DNA from: Streptomyces sp. NBC_00224
GTDB taxonomy: Bacteria > Actinomycetota > Actinomycetes > Streptomycetales > Streptomycetaceae
Assembly (NCBI RefSeq): GCF_041435195.1
Contig: NZ_CP108106.1
Location: 6,115,501-6,179,500 of the forward strand
Reading direction: 5' to 3'
Length of the DNA: 64,000 bases
Part shown: positions 25,459 to 34,041 of the stretch, in pieces
How the letters are laid out: each line of letters opens with the position of its first letter
Position numbering within the stretch: the stretch's first letter is position 1
The notes under the pieces: generated by a model
Seen by the model: the letters and a program-made list of their open reading frames with translations, nothing else
What the model was told of the DNA's origin: nothing
Database searches by the model: none
Made by a program: the position numbers and the translations under genes

Positions 25459-26301
25459 CTACCACCCTGCTCTCTGCATTGCTGCGGTTGCCTCAGCGTC
25501 GGTCAGATTGAGCGCTTGGTAGTAGCTTCGGAGGAATCCCACCAACTTTCTTTTACGCTGCGCAATGTGGACCAGCTGTGGATGTTCGGAGATGAAGTCT
25601 TCGAGTGCAACGTCGGCCCACGTGCCGCGTGAAAGGCTGTCCCTGAGCGCGAAGTTCATCTCCTGCGATATCCGTTTTGTCACCGCCAGTGCTAACACTA
25701 GCTCTCCGTGCGAGAAAGTAACGGGGACACCGATCTTAACGCGAGTAGCCGGGGAATCGCCCGTTACTTTCATCCACTGGGCAAGCGCCCTAGGGGACAG
25801 ATTATTGGCTGCGGTAACAAGTCCCTGCTTGGGTTTTCCGCCTGCATGAATCACCGCGTTACGCATGCGTCGAATTAGATGATATTGCTCGATGGAATCG
25901 CCTGGGATCTGCTTACCAACCTTCTGTTCAAACAGTCTGTGCATCGATGATGCGTCCGCACTTCTGATTTCCGCTGAGCTGATTTGGCCATCTCTGAGTA
26001 AGAGGCCGAAGCATGTTTTAACAAAGTCCTCATGAATGGCGAGGGCGTAGGGTACAGCCATAGCACCTAGGTGCTGCTCGGCTTGAGACAGCAGCGAGCG
26101 GGCATTCGCTGTCGTGAGGTTCATGCGCCGAATATGGGGTACTGCCGGGAATATCTCGGGCAGAAGGCGAGTGCTGCCATCGGTCAGACGCAGCGTGTTC
26201 TCTGCGAGCCGGGAGCCTGCCAGTAGTGCCATCATGGCGTCACTCGCCCTGACTCTCTCCTGGTTATATGCTCGGTACTCGGGAAAATGTACGACGGTCA
26301 C
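25459..26301 (-). CDS. HEPN-motif protein, putative RNase (defence/toxin-like)
   Basis: 280 residues from GTG. Residues 147-152 read RNAVIH, the Rx4H signature of catalytic HEPN ribonucleases (R147, H152), in a helical context (EQYHLIRRMRNAVIHAGG) typical of the second HEPN helix. The rest is largely alpha-helical. HEPN RNases include anticodon nucleases, abortive-infection proteins and CRISPR effectors. Third in a minus-strand operon, 10 bases after the methyltransferase gene. AT-rich codon use (GTT, AAT, AAA) and a TTA codon at Leu203 mark it as acquired. Its 3' end lies 6 bases from the convergent permuted tRNA-like RNA. Confidence 0.65.
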   Translation of the reverse strand: MTVVHFPEYRAYNQERVRASDAMMALLAGSRLAENTLRLTDGSTRLLPEIFPAVPHIRRMNLTTANARSLLSQAEQHLGAMAVPYALAIHEDFVKTCFGLLLRDGQISSAEIRSADASSMHRLFEQKVGKQIPGDSIEQYHLIRRMRNAVIHAGGKPKQGLVTAANNLSPRALAQWMKVTGDSPATRVKIGVPVTFSHGELVLALAVTKRISQEMNFALRDSLSRGTWADVALEDFISEHPQLVHIAQRKRKLVGFLRSYYQALNLTDAEATAAMQRAGW

Positions 26302-26311
26302 GCTTGCCCTT

Positions 26312-27190
26312 TCAGACCGTTAGCCAGAGATAGTCGCCTTTGCCGATAACGCCTTCGAATTCTGGAACGCGCAGACCCTTGCTGAAAACCGCATACTCGA
26401 CCCCCAGATGACGCACCTGTGCACTGTGCGATATCTCGAACTGAATGCACCGGTGATCTGGGTACAGGCTTTCCGTGATCCGGCTCTCGGCGTCGTAGGT
26501 CAGAAACCATTTAATGGGACTCCTGGACAGGACCGACGCTAGTTCAGTGTGGTCTTCTGAACTAAGACTGTCCATGTAAAGACGATCGCCCTGTACCAGG
26601 TAGGGGGGGTCTACATACGCTACGACATTCTCGCCTAGGGCCTCCAGGCTTTGGAGGTGCTGCCGGCCATCCTGTTGCGACAAGGAGACGCGGTCCCGAT
26701 ATGATCCAAGCAGCTCTATGCGCTTCGCTAGCGCTTCACGGTTGAAGCGTGCATCTATCTTCCATTTACCTTTCTGCTCGAAGCCTCCGATGGGGCGAGC
26801 TCGGAGGATTCCTGATCGGTTGCTTCGGTTCAGGAAGAAGGTCGCGAACCCGAGCTCTAGATCGTCTTTTCCTAAAGGGGCAGCGTACGTGTCGGCGGCC
26901 TTACGCCAACTGTCGATCGTCACGTCGGCGGCGCGCACCCTAGCTGCGAATTCGTCGGTCTTGGTAAAGACGGACCGCCAGAAGGCGGCGATCCCTGGAT
27001 CTGCATCATTCAGATGTATGTGATCTACGGTTCCGTCGGTGAGGAGTTTAAGTGCAGCGCCTGCGCCTCCACAGAACGGTTCCGAATAGTGAGTTGGTCG
27101 GGGATGCTGAGAGTCAATCAGGTGTTTGATGTATCCGGCTAGGCGAGCTTTTCCGCCGGGGTAACGGAGAGGGCTGATGTATCTCGTCAT
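26312..27190 (-). CDS. D12-class (Dam-like) DNA N6-adenine methyltransferase
   Basis: 292 residues. Starts MTRYISPLRYPGGKARL, the D12-class opening that binds S-adenosylmethionine with EPFCGGAGAAL (about 37-47). Catalytic motif IV is DPPYL (about 192-196). A FFLNRSNRSGI segment (about 117-127) is typical of the Dam family. Target sequence unknown. The ATG overlaps the ParB-like gene stop by 4 bases. Leu106 is TTA (26873-26875). No cognate restriction endonuclease is evident nearby, so it may be a solitary methylase or part of a three-protein system. Confidence 0.88.
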   Translation of the reverse strand: MTRYISPLRYPGGKARLAGYIKHLIDSQHPRPTHYSEPFCGGAGAALKLLTDGTVDHIHLNDADPGIAAFWRSVFTKTDEFAARVRAADVTIDSWRKAADTYAAPLGKDDLELGFATFFLNRSNRSGILRARPIGGFEQKGKWKIDARFNREALAKRIELLGSYRDRVSLSQQDGRQHLQSLEALGENVVAYVDPPYLVQGDRLYMDSLSSEDHTELASVLSRSPIKWFLTYDAESRITESLYPDHRCIQFEISHSAQVRHLGVEYAVFSKGLRVPEFEGVIGKGDYLWLTV

Positions 27191-28536
27191 TTGGGATTTT
27201 CTCCCAAATACTCGTCCAGCTTTAGAAGCATGGGCGTGTAAACCACGCTGAGGGTCGTGATATCCACGATCATGGGGTGAACGTCCCATTGGTGCATGAA
27301 GCTGTGTAGATTTTTAACAGATAAAGCACCGTCGTTCTGAGACATCCTGCGTGCTTCGTCGAGTTTCCTGTCCGTACTTTCTGGGTCGATATGACGTAGA
27401 GCAACCCCGATTCGATCCCGCAGCTTGTCTTGCCGTCGACGCCATCCTTGTCTTTCTGCTGCCTCTGTTACGGTGATGTCGATGACAGCGCGGATCATAA
27501 TGGCTGCAACGTTCGGCGACTCGGCGATGGAAATTTTCTTCGCCTCGTTAAGAACCTTGGCCGTTCTAGGGCTGATATTCCGCATGACGACATTTTGAAA
27601 GACGCGTTTGTCTTGCTGAGACCTATTGGGCCCCACGGTCGTTGGACGGGCGGGCGTGGAGGGTTGACTCTGCGCCTGGGTAGTGACTGGGGGGCCTGCT
27701 GATTTCTGCTTTGGCATGAAGCGGGGCTGAGTCAGGCGCTGCGAATTCTGTGGGAGATCATTTTTGATGGCGCCGAGATACTCGCTGCGCTGGTCCTTAC
27801 TCTTCACCCGAGATACCGAGAGGTGAGTTGCCAAGTCAGAGAACAGGCGTCGCACCGAGTTGTGCATTGCTTCCGGCTCATACTCGGCCAGGATTCCGTC
27901 ATCCCGGAAGTCAAACCCCAGGGAATTTCTGACTTTAGGATCGGAGAGCAGGCGAGCGAGGGTGGTGAGTCTCGTCGAGCGAACAATCTCTATGTCCTGC
28001 AGTAACTTCTCGTCGGCGCTGTACCACTCCGAGGCTTGCTGCATAAAGCGCAGGGCTTTTTCGGTAGGGGTTTTCTTCTCCGCGAAACGTGTCTTCTGCT
28101 CGGTCGTCCAAGGCTGAATTCCGACACCCTCATTTTCCCCGGTGTGCCTGAGGGTGATCCAGTGACGTGCCTCTTCCCTGCTTTCCGCCACTACGCAGCG
28201 TACGGACTGAGGGTAGGAATGGCGGCGCGCGGCAATTGCAAACATTTGTCGAATGCGAGGATCTTCCACTAAGGATGGATCATCTAGCGCCTTGAGCGCC
28301 GCGATTCTACGGTTCCCCTCGATAATGACTGGGTGGTCTTCTTCATAGACCACGACGGGGAATTCAGTGGGATTGACTCCCTTTTGGGCGATGTCTTGAG
28401 CCAGTCGCAGTAGCTTCTCGGGGTCCTTCCCAAGCAGAGCTGCGATGGCTTCGCGCGTCGTTGGTGTCGGCACAGCATGCCGAGGGTTGTTACCGTCCAG
28501 TCTTAAGTCCGCCACCGCGAAGTCCCTCTGCTCCAT
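27187..28536 (-). CDS. ParB/Srx-fold nuclease-like protein
   Basis: 449 residues. N-terminal ParB-like domain (about 5-110): DLRLDGNNPRH, then PVVVYEEDHPVIIEGNRRIA with the GNRR box at 74-77. Residues 130-270 are helical (FMQQASEWYSADEKLLQDIE). A Pro/Gln/Ser/Thr-rich linker (about 275-315) leads to a C-terminal helical domain with LHSFMHQWDVHP near residue 418. It is unlike chromosomal ParB in length and in the C-terminus. Four TTA codons (Leu11, 89, 178 and 405) and low GC content show foreign origin. No clear RBS precedes the ATG, so the mRNA may be leaderless. First gene of the operon. Confidence 0.75.
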   Translation of the reverse strand: MEQRDFAVADLRLDGNNPRHAVPTPTTREAIAALLGKDPEKLLRLAQDIAQKGVNPTEFPVVVYEEDHPVIIEGNRRIAALKALDDPSLVEDPRIRQMFAIAARRHSYPQSVRCVVAESREEARHWITLRHTGENEGVGIQPWTTEQKTRFAEKKTPTEKALRFMQQASEWYSADEKLLQDIEIVRSTRLTTLARLLSDPKVRNSLGFDFRDDGILAEYEPEAMHNSVRRLFSDLATHLSVSRVKSKDQRSEYLGAIKNDLPQNSQRLTQPRFMPKQKSAGPPVTTQAQSQPSTPARPTTVGPNRSQQDKRVFQNVVMRNISPRTAKVLNEAKKISIAESPNVAAIMIRAVIDITVTEAAERQGWRRRQDKLRDRIGVALRHIDPESTDRKLDEARRMSQNDGALSVKNLHSFMHQWDVHPMIVDITTLSVVYTPMLLKLDEYLGENPK

Positions 28537-28935
28537 GGGGAGATGATCGCATCGTGGAGCCGCTGCGCGGTAGCGGTCTTCAGAGATCACCGTGGATACG
28601 AGGTGGAACAACCGGTCGGCGGAACGGGTTTGGCCGGTGGCCTGCCCGGTCTGGGGTCGAGCATGATCAGGGGGCCGTACGCTGGTTGGCAACTCGGGCA
28701 GGCTTTGGGCCTGCCGCAATGTGCACGAGTGGCCTCCTGGTCTTGCTCGACGCGGGACCCGGACCGGGGAGGTGGCTAAAGCCGTGGAGCCGACCGGCCC
28801 CAGCCACGGCGTACCCCTTCTCTGACGTCAGGCCGCTGATCGCCGTGCGCGTGGCACGGGCACCAGCCGAGCCGCGCGCGGCGAGCGGAGCGAGCCACCT
28901 TGATGAAGTAGAGAAAGTTTGAGCCAGGCGCCGCG
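28537..28935. other. Intergenic region upstream of the ParB-like operon
   Basis: 399 bases with GC content back at host level, marking the edge of the AT-rich cassette. It must contain the promoter of the minus-strand operon starting at 28536. Open frames here lack RBS and recognisable products. Nothing else identified. Confidence 0.5.
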
Positions 28936-29676
28936 TCAGAGCGCGTACGAGAGCTCCAAGTCGTCCCCCGGAAGGTAGAACTCCTCCAGGGCGAGCGGAT
29001 TGCCGTTATTGGCCAGGGCCACGCGCAAGATGTGGAGCATCGGGACGCCGTTGGGGAGGCGGAGGGCCTTGGCCTGGTCAGGGAGGGGCATGCGGGTGCG
29101 CAGGTACTCCGTGAAGTGGAGTTCGTGGCCCAGGTCGGCCAGCGCGGCGTAGAGCTCCGGTGCCGGAGGCGGGGCCTCCTCCTCGTACTTCGTGTCGATG
29201 AGTACGGAGAACGGCACGTAGGTGCGGTGGAGTTGGCGGAGGCGGCCGTGGTCCGCGACCTGGAGTGCGTCGTACGTGAACATCGGCTCGCCCGGCGGGA
29301 TCTGGAGGAGGTCCGCCAGCGCGAGCGGGGCGTCCGTGCGCGTCGCCACCGGTTCCTCCGCGTTGGTCCAGCGGATGCCATCCGCCTCCACGTAGCCGCC
29401 GTTCGGATCGCGGCGCACGCCGCGCGGGCGCGTGAAACTGGGGCGGTTGTGCGGGGAGCGGACGAACATCCCGCGGCCCATCATCACTTCCACGAGACCG
29501 GCCGCCCGTAGCTCCGCGATGCCCTGGCGGACCGTGGGACGCGTCACCCCGAACTGCTTCGCCAGAGATTCCTCGGAGGGGAGCGGCTGGCCGGCCGGGT
29601 AGGTGCCGTCCAAGATCCCATGGCGCAGGTGATCTGCGATCGCGCGGTACTTGGCCTGGGGCTTCTCGGTTGGCAT
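28936..29676 (-). CDS. GntR-family transfer repressor (KorSA-like)
   Basis: 246 residues. Winged helix at about 5-75 (YRAIADHLRHGILDGTYPAG; LPSEESLAKQFGVTRPTVRQ) and a UTRA-type ligand domain (about 90-246). In pSAM2 the GntR protein KorSA represses tra genes; this gene lies divergent to the transfer operon with twin palindromic operators in between, matching that scheme. RBS GGAGGACC precedes the ATG. Confidence 0.85.
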   Translation of the reverse strand: MPTEKPQAKYRAIADHLRHGILDGTYPAGQPLPSEESLAKQFGVTRPTVRQGIAELRAAGLVEVMMGRGMFVRSPHNRPSFTRPRGVRRDPNGGYVEADGIRWTNAEEPVATRTDAPLALADLLQIPPGEPMFTYDALQVADHGRLRQLHRTYVPFSVLIDTKYEEEAPPPAPELYAALADLGHELHFTEYLRTRMPLPDQAKALRLPNGVPMLHILRVALANNGNPLALEEFYLPGDDLELSYAL

Positions 29677-29786
29677 GTGGGGTCCTCCGTGTACCGGCGG
29701 TGTGCTGCTGGCCGTCCCGGGTCTAGGGACGATTCGTCTACGGATCAGGGACGGGGTCAGCGTCCCTCATTACTTGACGCTTGACA

Positions 29787-29831
29787 ACCCGTACTACGGG
29801 TCGCACTCTGGGTCGCACCCGTACTACGGGT
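29787..29831. promoter_or_regulatory. Twin palindromic operators of the transfer operon
   Basis: ACCCGTACTACGGGT occurs twice, at 29787-29801 and 29817-29831, exactly 30 bp apart (about three helical turns). Each is a perfect palindrome (7-bp arms, 1-bp centre). The first follows directly on TTGACA (29781-29786), a consensus -35 box. Likely binding sites of the divergent GntR repressor. Confidence 0.8.
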
Positions 29832-29889
29832 TGTGAATCATCCCGAAGGATTGGCCTTCGGATGCGAGAAGCAGAGGAGATCCAGAACA

Positions 29890-30237
29890 GTGGCAACCCT
29901 TCCGATCGACACGGCGAAGTTCACCGGGATCATCTGCGCGGTGGCCCCGGCCCCGCGCCTCGCCAACCGCGAGACCGGGCAGCTTCGCGTGGATCGCGAG
30001 ACCGGACAGACCGTGTACCAGGTCGGCTTATGCCTCATGAGTGGGGCATCGGCGGACGTCGTGAATGTGAGCGTTCCCGGCGAGCCGCGGGGCGTGCAAC
30101 TCGGTATGCCCGTGCAGGTGCGGGACCTCGTGGCGACGCCCTGGGAGAACGATGGGCGGCACGGCGTTGCCTTCCGTGCCGCAGAGATCAAGCCCTTTGC
30201 CGCTCCGGCGGCGGCAGGCAAGGGGGCCGCGCAGTGA
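29890..30237 (+). CDS. SCO3933-family regulatory protein (transfer operon)
   Basis: 115 residues from GTG with GAGGAGA upstream. Begins [20 protein letters not shown] and ends in an Ala-rich tail; the whole matches the SCO3933-type family found at the head of AICE transfer operons. Role not established. Leu47 is a TTA codon (30028-30030). It overlaps the traB-like gene by 4 bases (GTGA). Confidence 0.82.
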   Translation: MATLPIDTAKFTGIICAVAPAPRLANRETGQLRVDRETGQTVYQVGLCLMSGASADVVNVSVPGEPRGVQLGMPVQVRDLVATPWENDGRHGVAFRAAEIKPFAAPAAAGKGAAQ

Positions 30238-31601
30238 ACGCGGCGGCTTCCGAACGATTAGCCGGGCCGACCTGGTTGGCGTGGGGGATCGTGGTGGCCG
30301 CCGTGCTGGCGTCGGGTCTGCTTCTGGCAGGCCCGGCCCTGCGCCGCCGCTACCCGGTGGCCTGGTGGCTCGCGCTCGGCTTCCCGGTCGCCTGCCTCCG
30401 CGTCGCCCGTACCTGGCGACCTCTGATGGCGGGCTGTGGCCTGGCCGTGAGCCGTAAGGCCGCGTTGACCGTGGTCTCGGGGCTCGTGGGGAACGGGGCG
30501 CCTCCACCGCAACCCCGCGTTCCTCGGTACGGGGCCATACGGCCAACCGCGGGCGGCTTCTGGTTCCTGGTCCGGCTACTGCCGGGCCAGACCCCCGAGG
30601 ACTTCGTCAAGGCGTCGCCCGCCATGGCGCACGCCTGGCAGGTGCACGCGGTCCGCGTCACCAAGTGGAGGCCCGGTGTTGTGCGCGTCGCCGCCTCGGC
30701 CGCGGATCCGCTGCTTGCGCCTCGCATCCCCAGGCAGCGCACCGCCGACCGCCTGCTCCACGTCGTCGTTGGCGCCCTCGAAACCGGGGCGCAGTGGGTG
30801 ATCGACCTACGGCGAGTGCCGCACTGGTTGATCGTGGGGGCGACCCGCTCCGGAAAGTCGACCCTGATCAACGCACTCGTTGCGGGCCTCGCTCCGCAAC
30901 CCGTGGCGCTGGTCGGGATCGACTGCAAGGGCGGCATGGAGCTCTCGCTCTACGGGCCCCGGCTCTCCGCCCTCGCGACGAACAGGGCGCAGGCGGTCAA
31001 GCTCCTTGCCGCGCTCGTAGACCTGACCCTCGACCGGATGGCGGCCTGCCGTGCGGCGCGCGTCCGGAACGTATGGGGCCTGCCGGATGAGAAGCGGCCC
31101 GTACCGGTCGTCGTGATCGTGGACGAGATCGCGGAGCTGTTCCTGATCGCGAGCCGGAGCGAGAAGGACGAAGCACAAGCGGCGGCCACTGCCCTGATCC
31201 GCCTGGCCCAACTGGGCGCGGCTCTAGGGCTGTTCCTCATCGTGGCCGGGCAACGCGTCGGCTCCGACATGGGACCGGGCGTCACGGCCCTGCGCGCCCA
31301 GCTCGCCGGACGAGTCTGCCACCGCGTCTCAGACCCCGGTACGGCCGAGATGGCTCTCGGGGATCTCAACCCCGACGCTCTCAAAGCGGCTCAGGCCATC
31401 ACGCCCGAACAGGCCGGTACGGCGGTCCTGGCCTCCGGGGACGGCTGGGAGCGGGCTCGCTCCCACCTGGTCTCGGAGGAGGACGCGGAGGTCATCGCGG
31501 CCGAGTACGCCCACCTGACTCCCTACCTGCCGGAACTCGTCGACGCGATGAGCAGAACGGCCGTGCGCATCGAACGCCTCGACCACGACGGCAGCGAGTG
31601 A
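30234..31601 (+). CDS. FtsK/SpoIIIE-type DNA translocase (TraB/TraSA)
   Basis: 455 residues. Two N-terminal membrane helices (about 14-34 and 40-58), then the FtsK-like ATPase with Walker A GATRSGKST (about 202-210) and Walker B VVIVDEIAEL (about 301-310). A C-terminal wHTH-like tail is short. In streptomycete conjugation this hexameric motor alone moves double-stranded DNA between mycelia. Leu9 is a TTA codon (30258-30260), linking transfer to bldA. Confidence 0.9.
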   Translation: MNAAASERLAGPTWLAWGIVVAAVLASGLLLAGPALRRRYPVAWWLALGFPVACLRVARTWRPLMAGCGLAVSRKAALTVVSGLVGNGAPPPQPRVPRYGAIRPTAGGFWFLVRLLPGQTPEDFVKASPAMAHAWQVHAVRVTKWRPGVVRVAASAADPLLAPRIPRQRTADRLLHVVVGALETGAQWVIDLRRVPHWLIVGATRSGKSTLINALVAGLAPQPVALVGIDCKGGMELSLYGPRLSALATNRAQAVKLLAALVDLTLDRMAACRAARVRNVWGLPDEKRPVPVVVIVDEIAELFLIASRSEKDEAQAAATALIRLAQLGAALGLFLIVAGQRVGSDMGPGVTALRAQLAGRVCHRVSDPGTAEMALGDLNPDALKAAQAITPEQAGTAVLASGDGWERARSHLVSEEDAEVIAAEYAHLTPYLPELVDAMSRTAVRIERLDHDGSE

Positions 31602-31613
31602 GAGGGGAACGCC

Positions 31614-31808
31614 GTGCTCGTCTCCATGTCGGCCGTGGTGCTGCTGGGCCTGGTGATCTGGTTTCTCCTGCGCATCCGCTATCTGCGGTGGGCCGACTTC
31701 CTGATGTGCGGAGCGTTCGGCTTCCTGCTGGCCGACACGGTGGCCGCGCCAGCCGTACAGGCGGTGCTGGTCGGAATCACCGGCTTCCTCGGCCAACTCC
31801 ACTTCTGA
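31614..31808 (+). CDS. Small Spd-like membrane protein
   Basis: 64 residues from GTG with GAGAGGGGA upstream. Two hydrophobic stretches (AVVLLGLVIWFLLRI and CGAFGFLLADTVAAP) cover most of the length. Its place after traB fits the small spread (spd) proteins that aid movement of the element through the mycelium; assignment is by position. Confidence 0.65.
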   Translation: MLVSMSAVVLLGLVIWFLLRIRYLRWADFLMCGAFGFLLADTVAAPAVQAVLVGITGFLGQLHF

Positions 31809-31840
31809 CCCATTCCAGCATGTGAAAGGAGGGGTGAACC

Positions 31841-32131
31841 ATGCCCAAGTACGTCATCCGTTCCGGGGACAGGGACGCCTTCATCGCCGGTCTTCGGGAA
31901 CTGACGGACTTCCTGATCGTCAATCCCGGCGTGATCGTTCCGCGTAATCCGTCCTTCGCTGTCTTCGTCGACGCAGCCGACGCCTCCATCCGTCAGGAAG
32001 TCGCGAACTGCGTCGCTGCTCCACTCGGAGTTCCCGCGGACGACCTCGGCGAGGGCTACTTCGGGGCGCGTCGATCCTTCGGCCCGATCGCCTACTCCGT
32101 CGTCGCGATCCCGCCCGAGGATCAGCAGTGA
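31841..32131 (+). CDS. Conserved hypothetical protein of the transfer operon
   Basis: 96 residues, soluble, starting MPKYVIRSGDRDAFIAGLRE after a strong AAAGGAGGG RBS. No family recognised. Located between a membrane Spd-like gene and the small gene before repSA. Confidence 0.6.
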   Translation: MPKYVIRSGDRDAFIAGLRELTDFLIVNPGVIVPRNPSFAVFVDAADASIRQEVANCVAAPLGVPADDLGEGYFGARRSFGPIAYSVVAIPPEDQQ

Positions 32132-32235
32132 TCGCCCAAATGACGGGCTCCCAGCGGGGCGCGAAGTCGCCAAACCCGACCCCGCCGGGAACCCACTCCA
32201 TCCGCCACGTGAGCAGTGAAAGGAGTACTTACACC

Positions 32236-32481
32236 TTGTCCATCGCGAGTCATTCGCGCAAATCCCCTCGGCCGCAATGTGAGTTACGGGATGAGGAGCG
32301 TCCGCTGTGTGTCGGCCGCGAACAGGTCGTCATGGTCGGACTGGACGCATCCGAGCGCCGCCTCTGCCCCGCGCATGCCGCCGCGCTCTGGCTGACCGAC
32401 CCGACTCTCCGGTTCAGCGCCAAGACGCCGACGGAAGCTATCGCGGCCGTGATGCGCCAGGCGTTCAGGGGGTCCCGATGA
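32236..32481 (+). CDS. Small Cys-rich protein upstream of repSA
   Basis: 81 residues from TTG 32236, chosen because AAAGGAGT lies 9-10 bases upstream; the in-frame GTG at 32128 would give a 117-residue form overlapping the upstream gene. Contains C-x8-C and later CPAHAAAL, perhaps a zinc-binding site. The stop overlaps the repSA ATG (ATGA). Function unknown. Confidence 0.55.
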   Translation: MSIASHSRKSPRPQCELRDEERPLCVGREQVVMVGLDASERRLCPAHAAALWLTDPTLRFSAKTPTEAIAAVMRQAFRGSR

Positions 32482-33848
32482 ACGCCCCCATGACGCCGCT
32501 GGTGACGGGAGTTGCCGCGCTCCTCGACCGGGCGGTGGAACCCGGCTTCGACGCGTGGCGCCGGAACATCGTCCGTCTCGGCGGATGCACGAACCCTGTT
32601 CATCTGGTCGGCAGCGCGACTGTCTTCGACGCGAGGAGCGGGGAAGCGCTGCTGGCCTACGCCTCCGACGCGTACGGCGGGCGGCTGCTCACCTCCTGCG
32701 GCAACCGCCGGTCGTCGGTCTGCCCGACCTGCGCACGCGTCTATCAGGCGGATACGTACCAACTCATCCGGGCCGGACTGGTCGGCGGCAAGGACGTCAC
32801 GGAGGAGGTGGGCGGGCACCCCCGGGTGTTCGCCACCCTCACCGCTCCGGGCTTCGGGCCAGTCCACACACGGCGCGAGCGTGATGGGCGGGTACGCGTC
32901 TGTCGACCGCGCCGGGTAGGGGAGTCCTGCCCGCACGGTTCGTCGGCCGGGTGCCCCCTGCGGCATACGGAGGGTGACCCCCGACTCGGGGAACCGCTCT
33001 GCCCGCGCTGCTACGACTACGCCGGGGCGGTCCTATGGCAGGCGAACGCCGGGCGGCTCTGGCATCGCTTCGCCCTGGAGCTCCGGCGCGAACTCGCCCG
33101 CCGGGGCAGGCTCCCCCGGGAGGAGCTGGCCGACTCGGTTCGGCTGTCGTACGCGAAGGTGGCCGAGTACCAGCGTCGCGGCTTGGTCCACTTCCATGCG
33201 GTCGTCCGGCTGGACGGTCCGGCCGGTCCCGCGGTACCTCCGCCTGAGTGGGCATCGACGGCGCTTCTCATGGACACGGTGCGTACGGCTGCGGGCGCGG
33301 TACGGCTCGCTGCGCCCGGCTCGGACGTCGTCGGGCGGCGAGTGCTCCGCTTCGGTCGACAGATCGATGTACGGCCCATCGCGGCCTTCGGGGCAGGGGA
33401 GTCGCTGAACTCCGCAGCTGTCGCGGGCTACATCGCCAAGTACGCGACGAAGGGCGCAGAGTCCGCCGGCGCGGTGGACGGGCGTATTCGCCGGGCGGCC
33501 GACCTGGTCGTCCTGCCGGTACGGGCGCATACCCTCCGCATGATCGGTACGTGCTGGTGGCTCGGTGGGCTCCCGCCGTTCGAGCCGCTGGGGCTGCGGC
33601 GGTGGGCGCACATGCTGGGGTACGGCGGCCACTTCTCGACCAAGTCGCGGCGCTATTCGACGACGCTGACGGCGTTGCGGACGGCGCGTGCGGATCACCG
33701 TGCGGAGCAGCAGCGGGCGGCGCTCGGGCTAGGGGAGCGGCCCACGGTGACGGTCGGCGCCTGGCGGTACGCCGGACGCGGCTACTCGCCGGAGGCGGCG
33801 CTGATCGCTGCCTCGGTCCGCGAGGGCGGTGACCGCCATGGCTCGTGA
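32478..33848 (+). CDS. repSA: RepSA-type rolling-circle replication initiator
   Basis: 456 residues. Cysteine motifs SCGNRRSSVCPTC (about 74-86) and PLCPRCYDYAG are seen in RepSA of pSAM2. The HUH metal motif is HFHAVVRLDG (about 239-248), and YIAKYATKG (about 319-327) carries the candidate catalytic tyrosine. Nicks the element's origin for replication after excision. Overlaps the gene before and xis after. The double-strand origin was not located. Confidence 0.88.
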   Translation: MNAPMTPLVTGVAALLDRAVEPGFDAWRRNIVRLGGCTNPVHLVGSATVFDARSGEALLAYASDAYGGRLLTSCGNRRSSVCPTCARVYQADTYQLIRAGLVGGKDVTEEVGGHPRVFATLTAPGFGPVHTRRERDGRVRVCRPRRVGESCPHGSSAGCPLRHTEGDPRLGEPLCPRCYDYAGAVLWQANAGRLWHRFALELRRELARRGRLPREELADSVRLSYAKVAEYQRRGLVHFHAVVRLDGPAGPAVPPPEWASTALLMDTVRTAAGAVRLAAPGSDVVGRRVLRFGRQIDVRPIAAFGAGESLNSAAVAGYIAKYATKGAESAGAVDGRIRRAADLVVLPVRAHTLRMIGTCWWLGGLPPFEPLGLRRWAHMLGYGGHFSTKSRRYSTTLTALRTARADHRAEQQRAALGLGERPTVTVGAWRYAGRGYSPEAALIAASVREGGDRHGS

Positions 33849-34041
33849 ACGGGCGGCTGAACTGCTCACCGTGCGCCAGGTCCTCGACGAGCTGGGCGGG
33901 ATCTCCCGCCGCACCTTCTACCGCTGGCGGGAGCTCCGCATCGCACCCCGCTGCATCCGCCTCCCGAACGGGGAGCTGCGGGTCCGGCGTGACGTGCTGG
34001 CGGCCTGGCTGGACGAGCTGGCGGATGGGGCTGCCTCGTGA
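33838..34041 (+). CDS. xis: Excisionase, MerR-type helix-turn-helix (Xis)
   Basis: 67 residues: LLTVRQVLDELGGISRRTFY then RWRELRIAP, a MerR-like DNA-binding helix pair typical of AICE excisionases, ending LAAWLDEL. Chosen start ATG 33838; a GTG at 33829 adds three residues. It overlaps repSA by 11 bases and int by 4 (GTGA), so repSA-xis-int are translationally coupled. Confidence 0.85.
   Translation: MARERAAELLTVRQVLDELGGISRRTFYRWRELRIAPRCIRLPNGELRVRRDVLAAWLDELADGAAS

Noticed and set aside
25334..25460. Ordinary tRNA gene suggested by the TTCGAGTCCCG T-loop
   Set aside because: The D-arm lies after the T-arm and there is no acceptor stem or anticodon loop, so it cannot be a conventional tRNA. 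Reported instead as a permuted tRNA-like RNA.
28537..28935. Gene remnant between the ParB-like operon and the GntR repressor
   Set aside because: Frames in all directions were considered; none gave a recognisable product or RBS.
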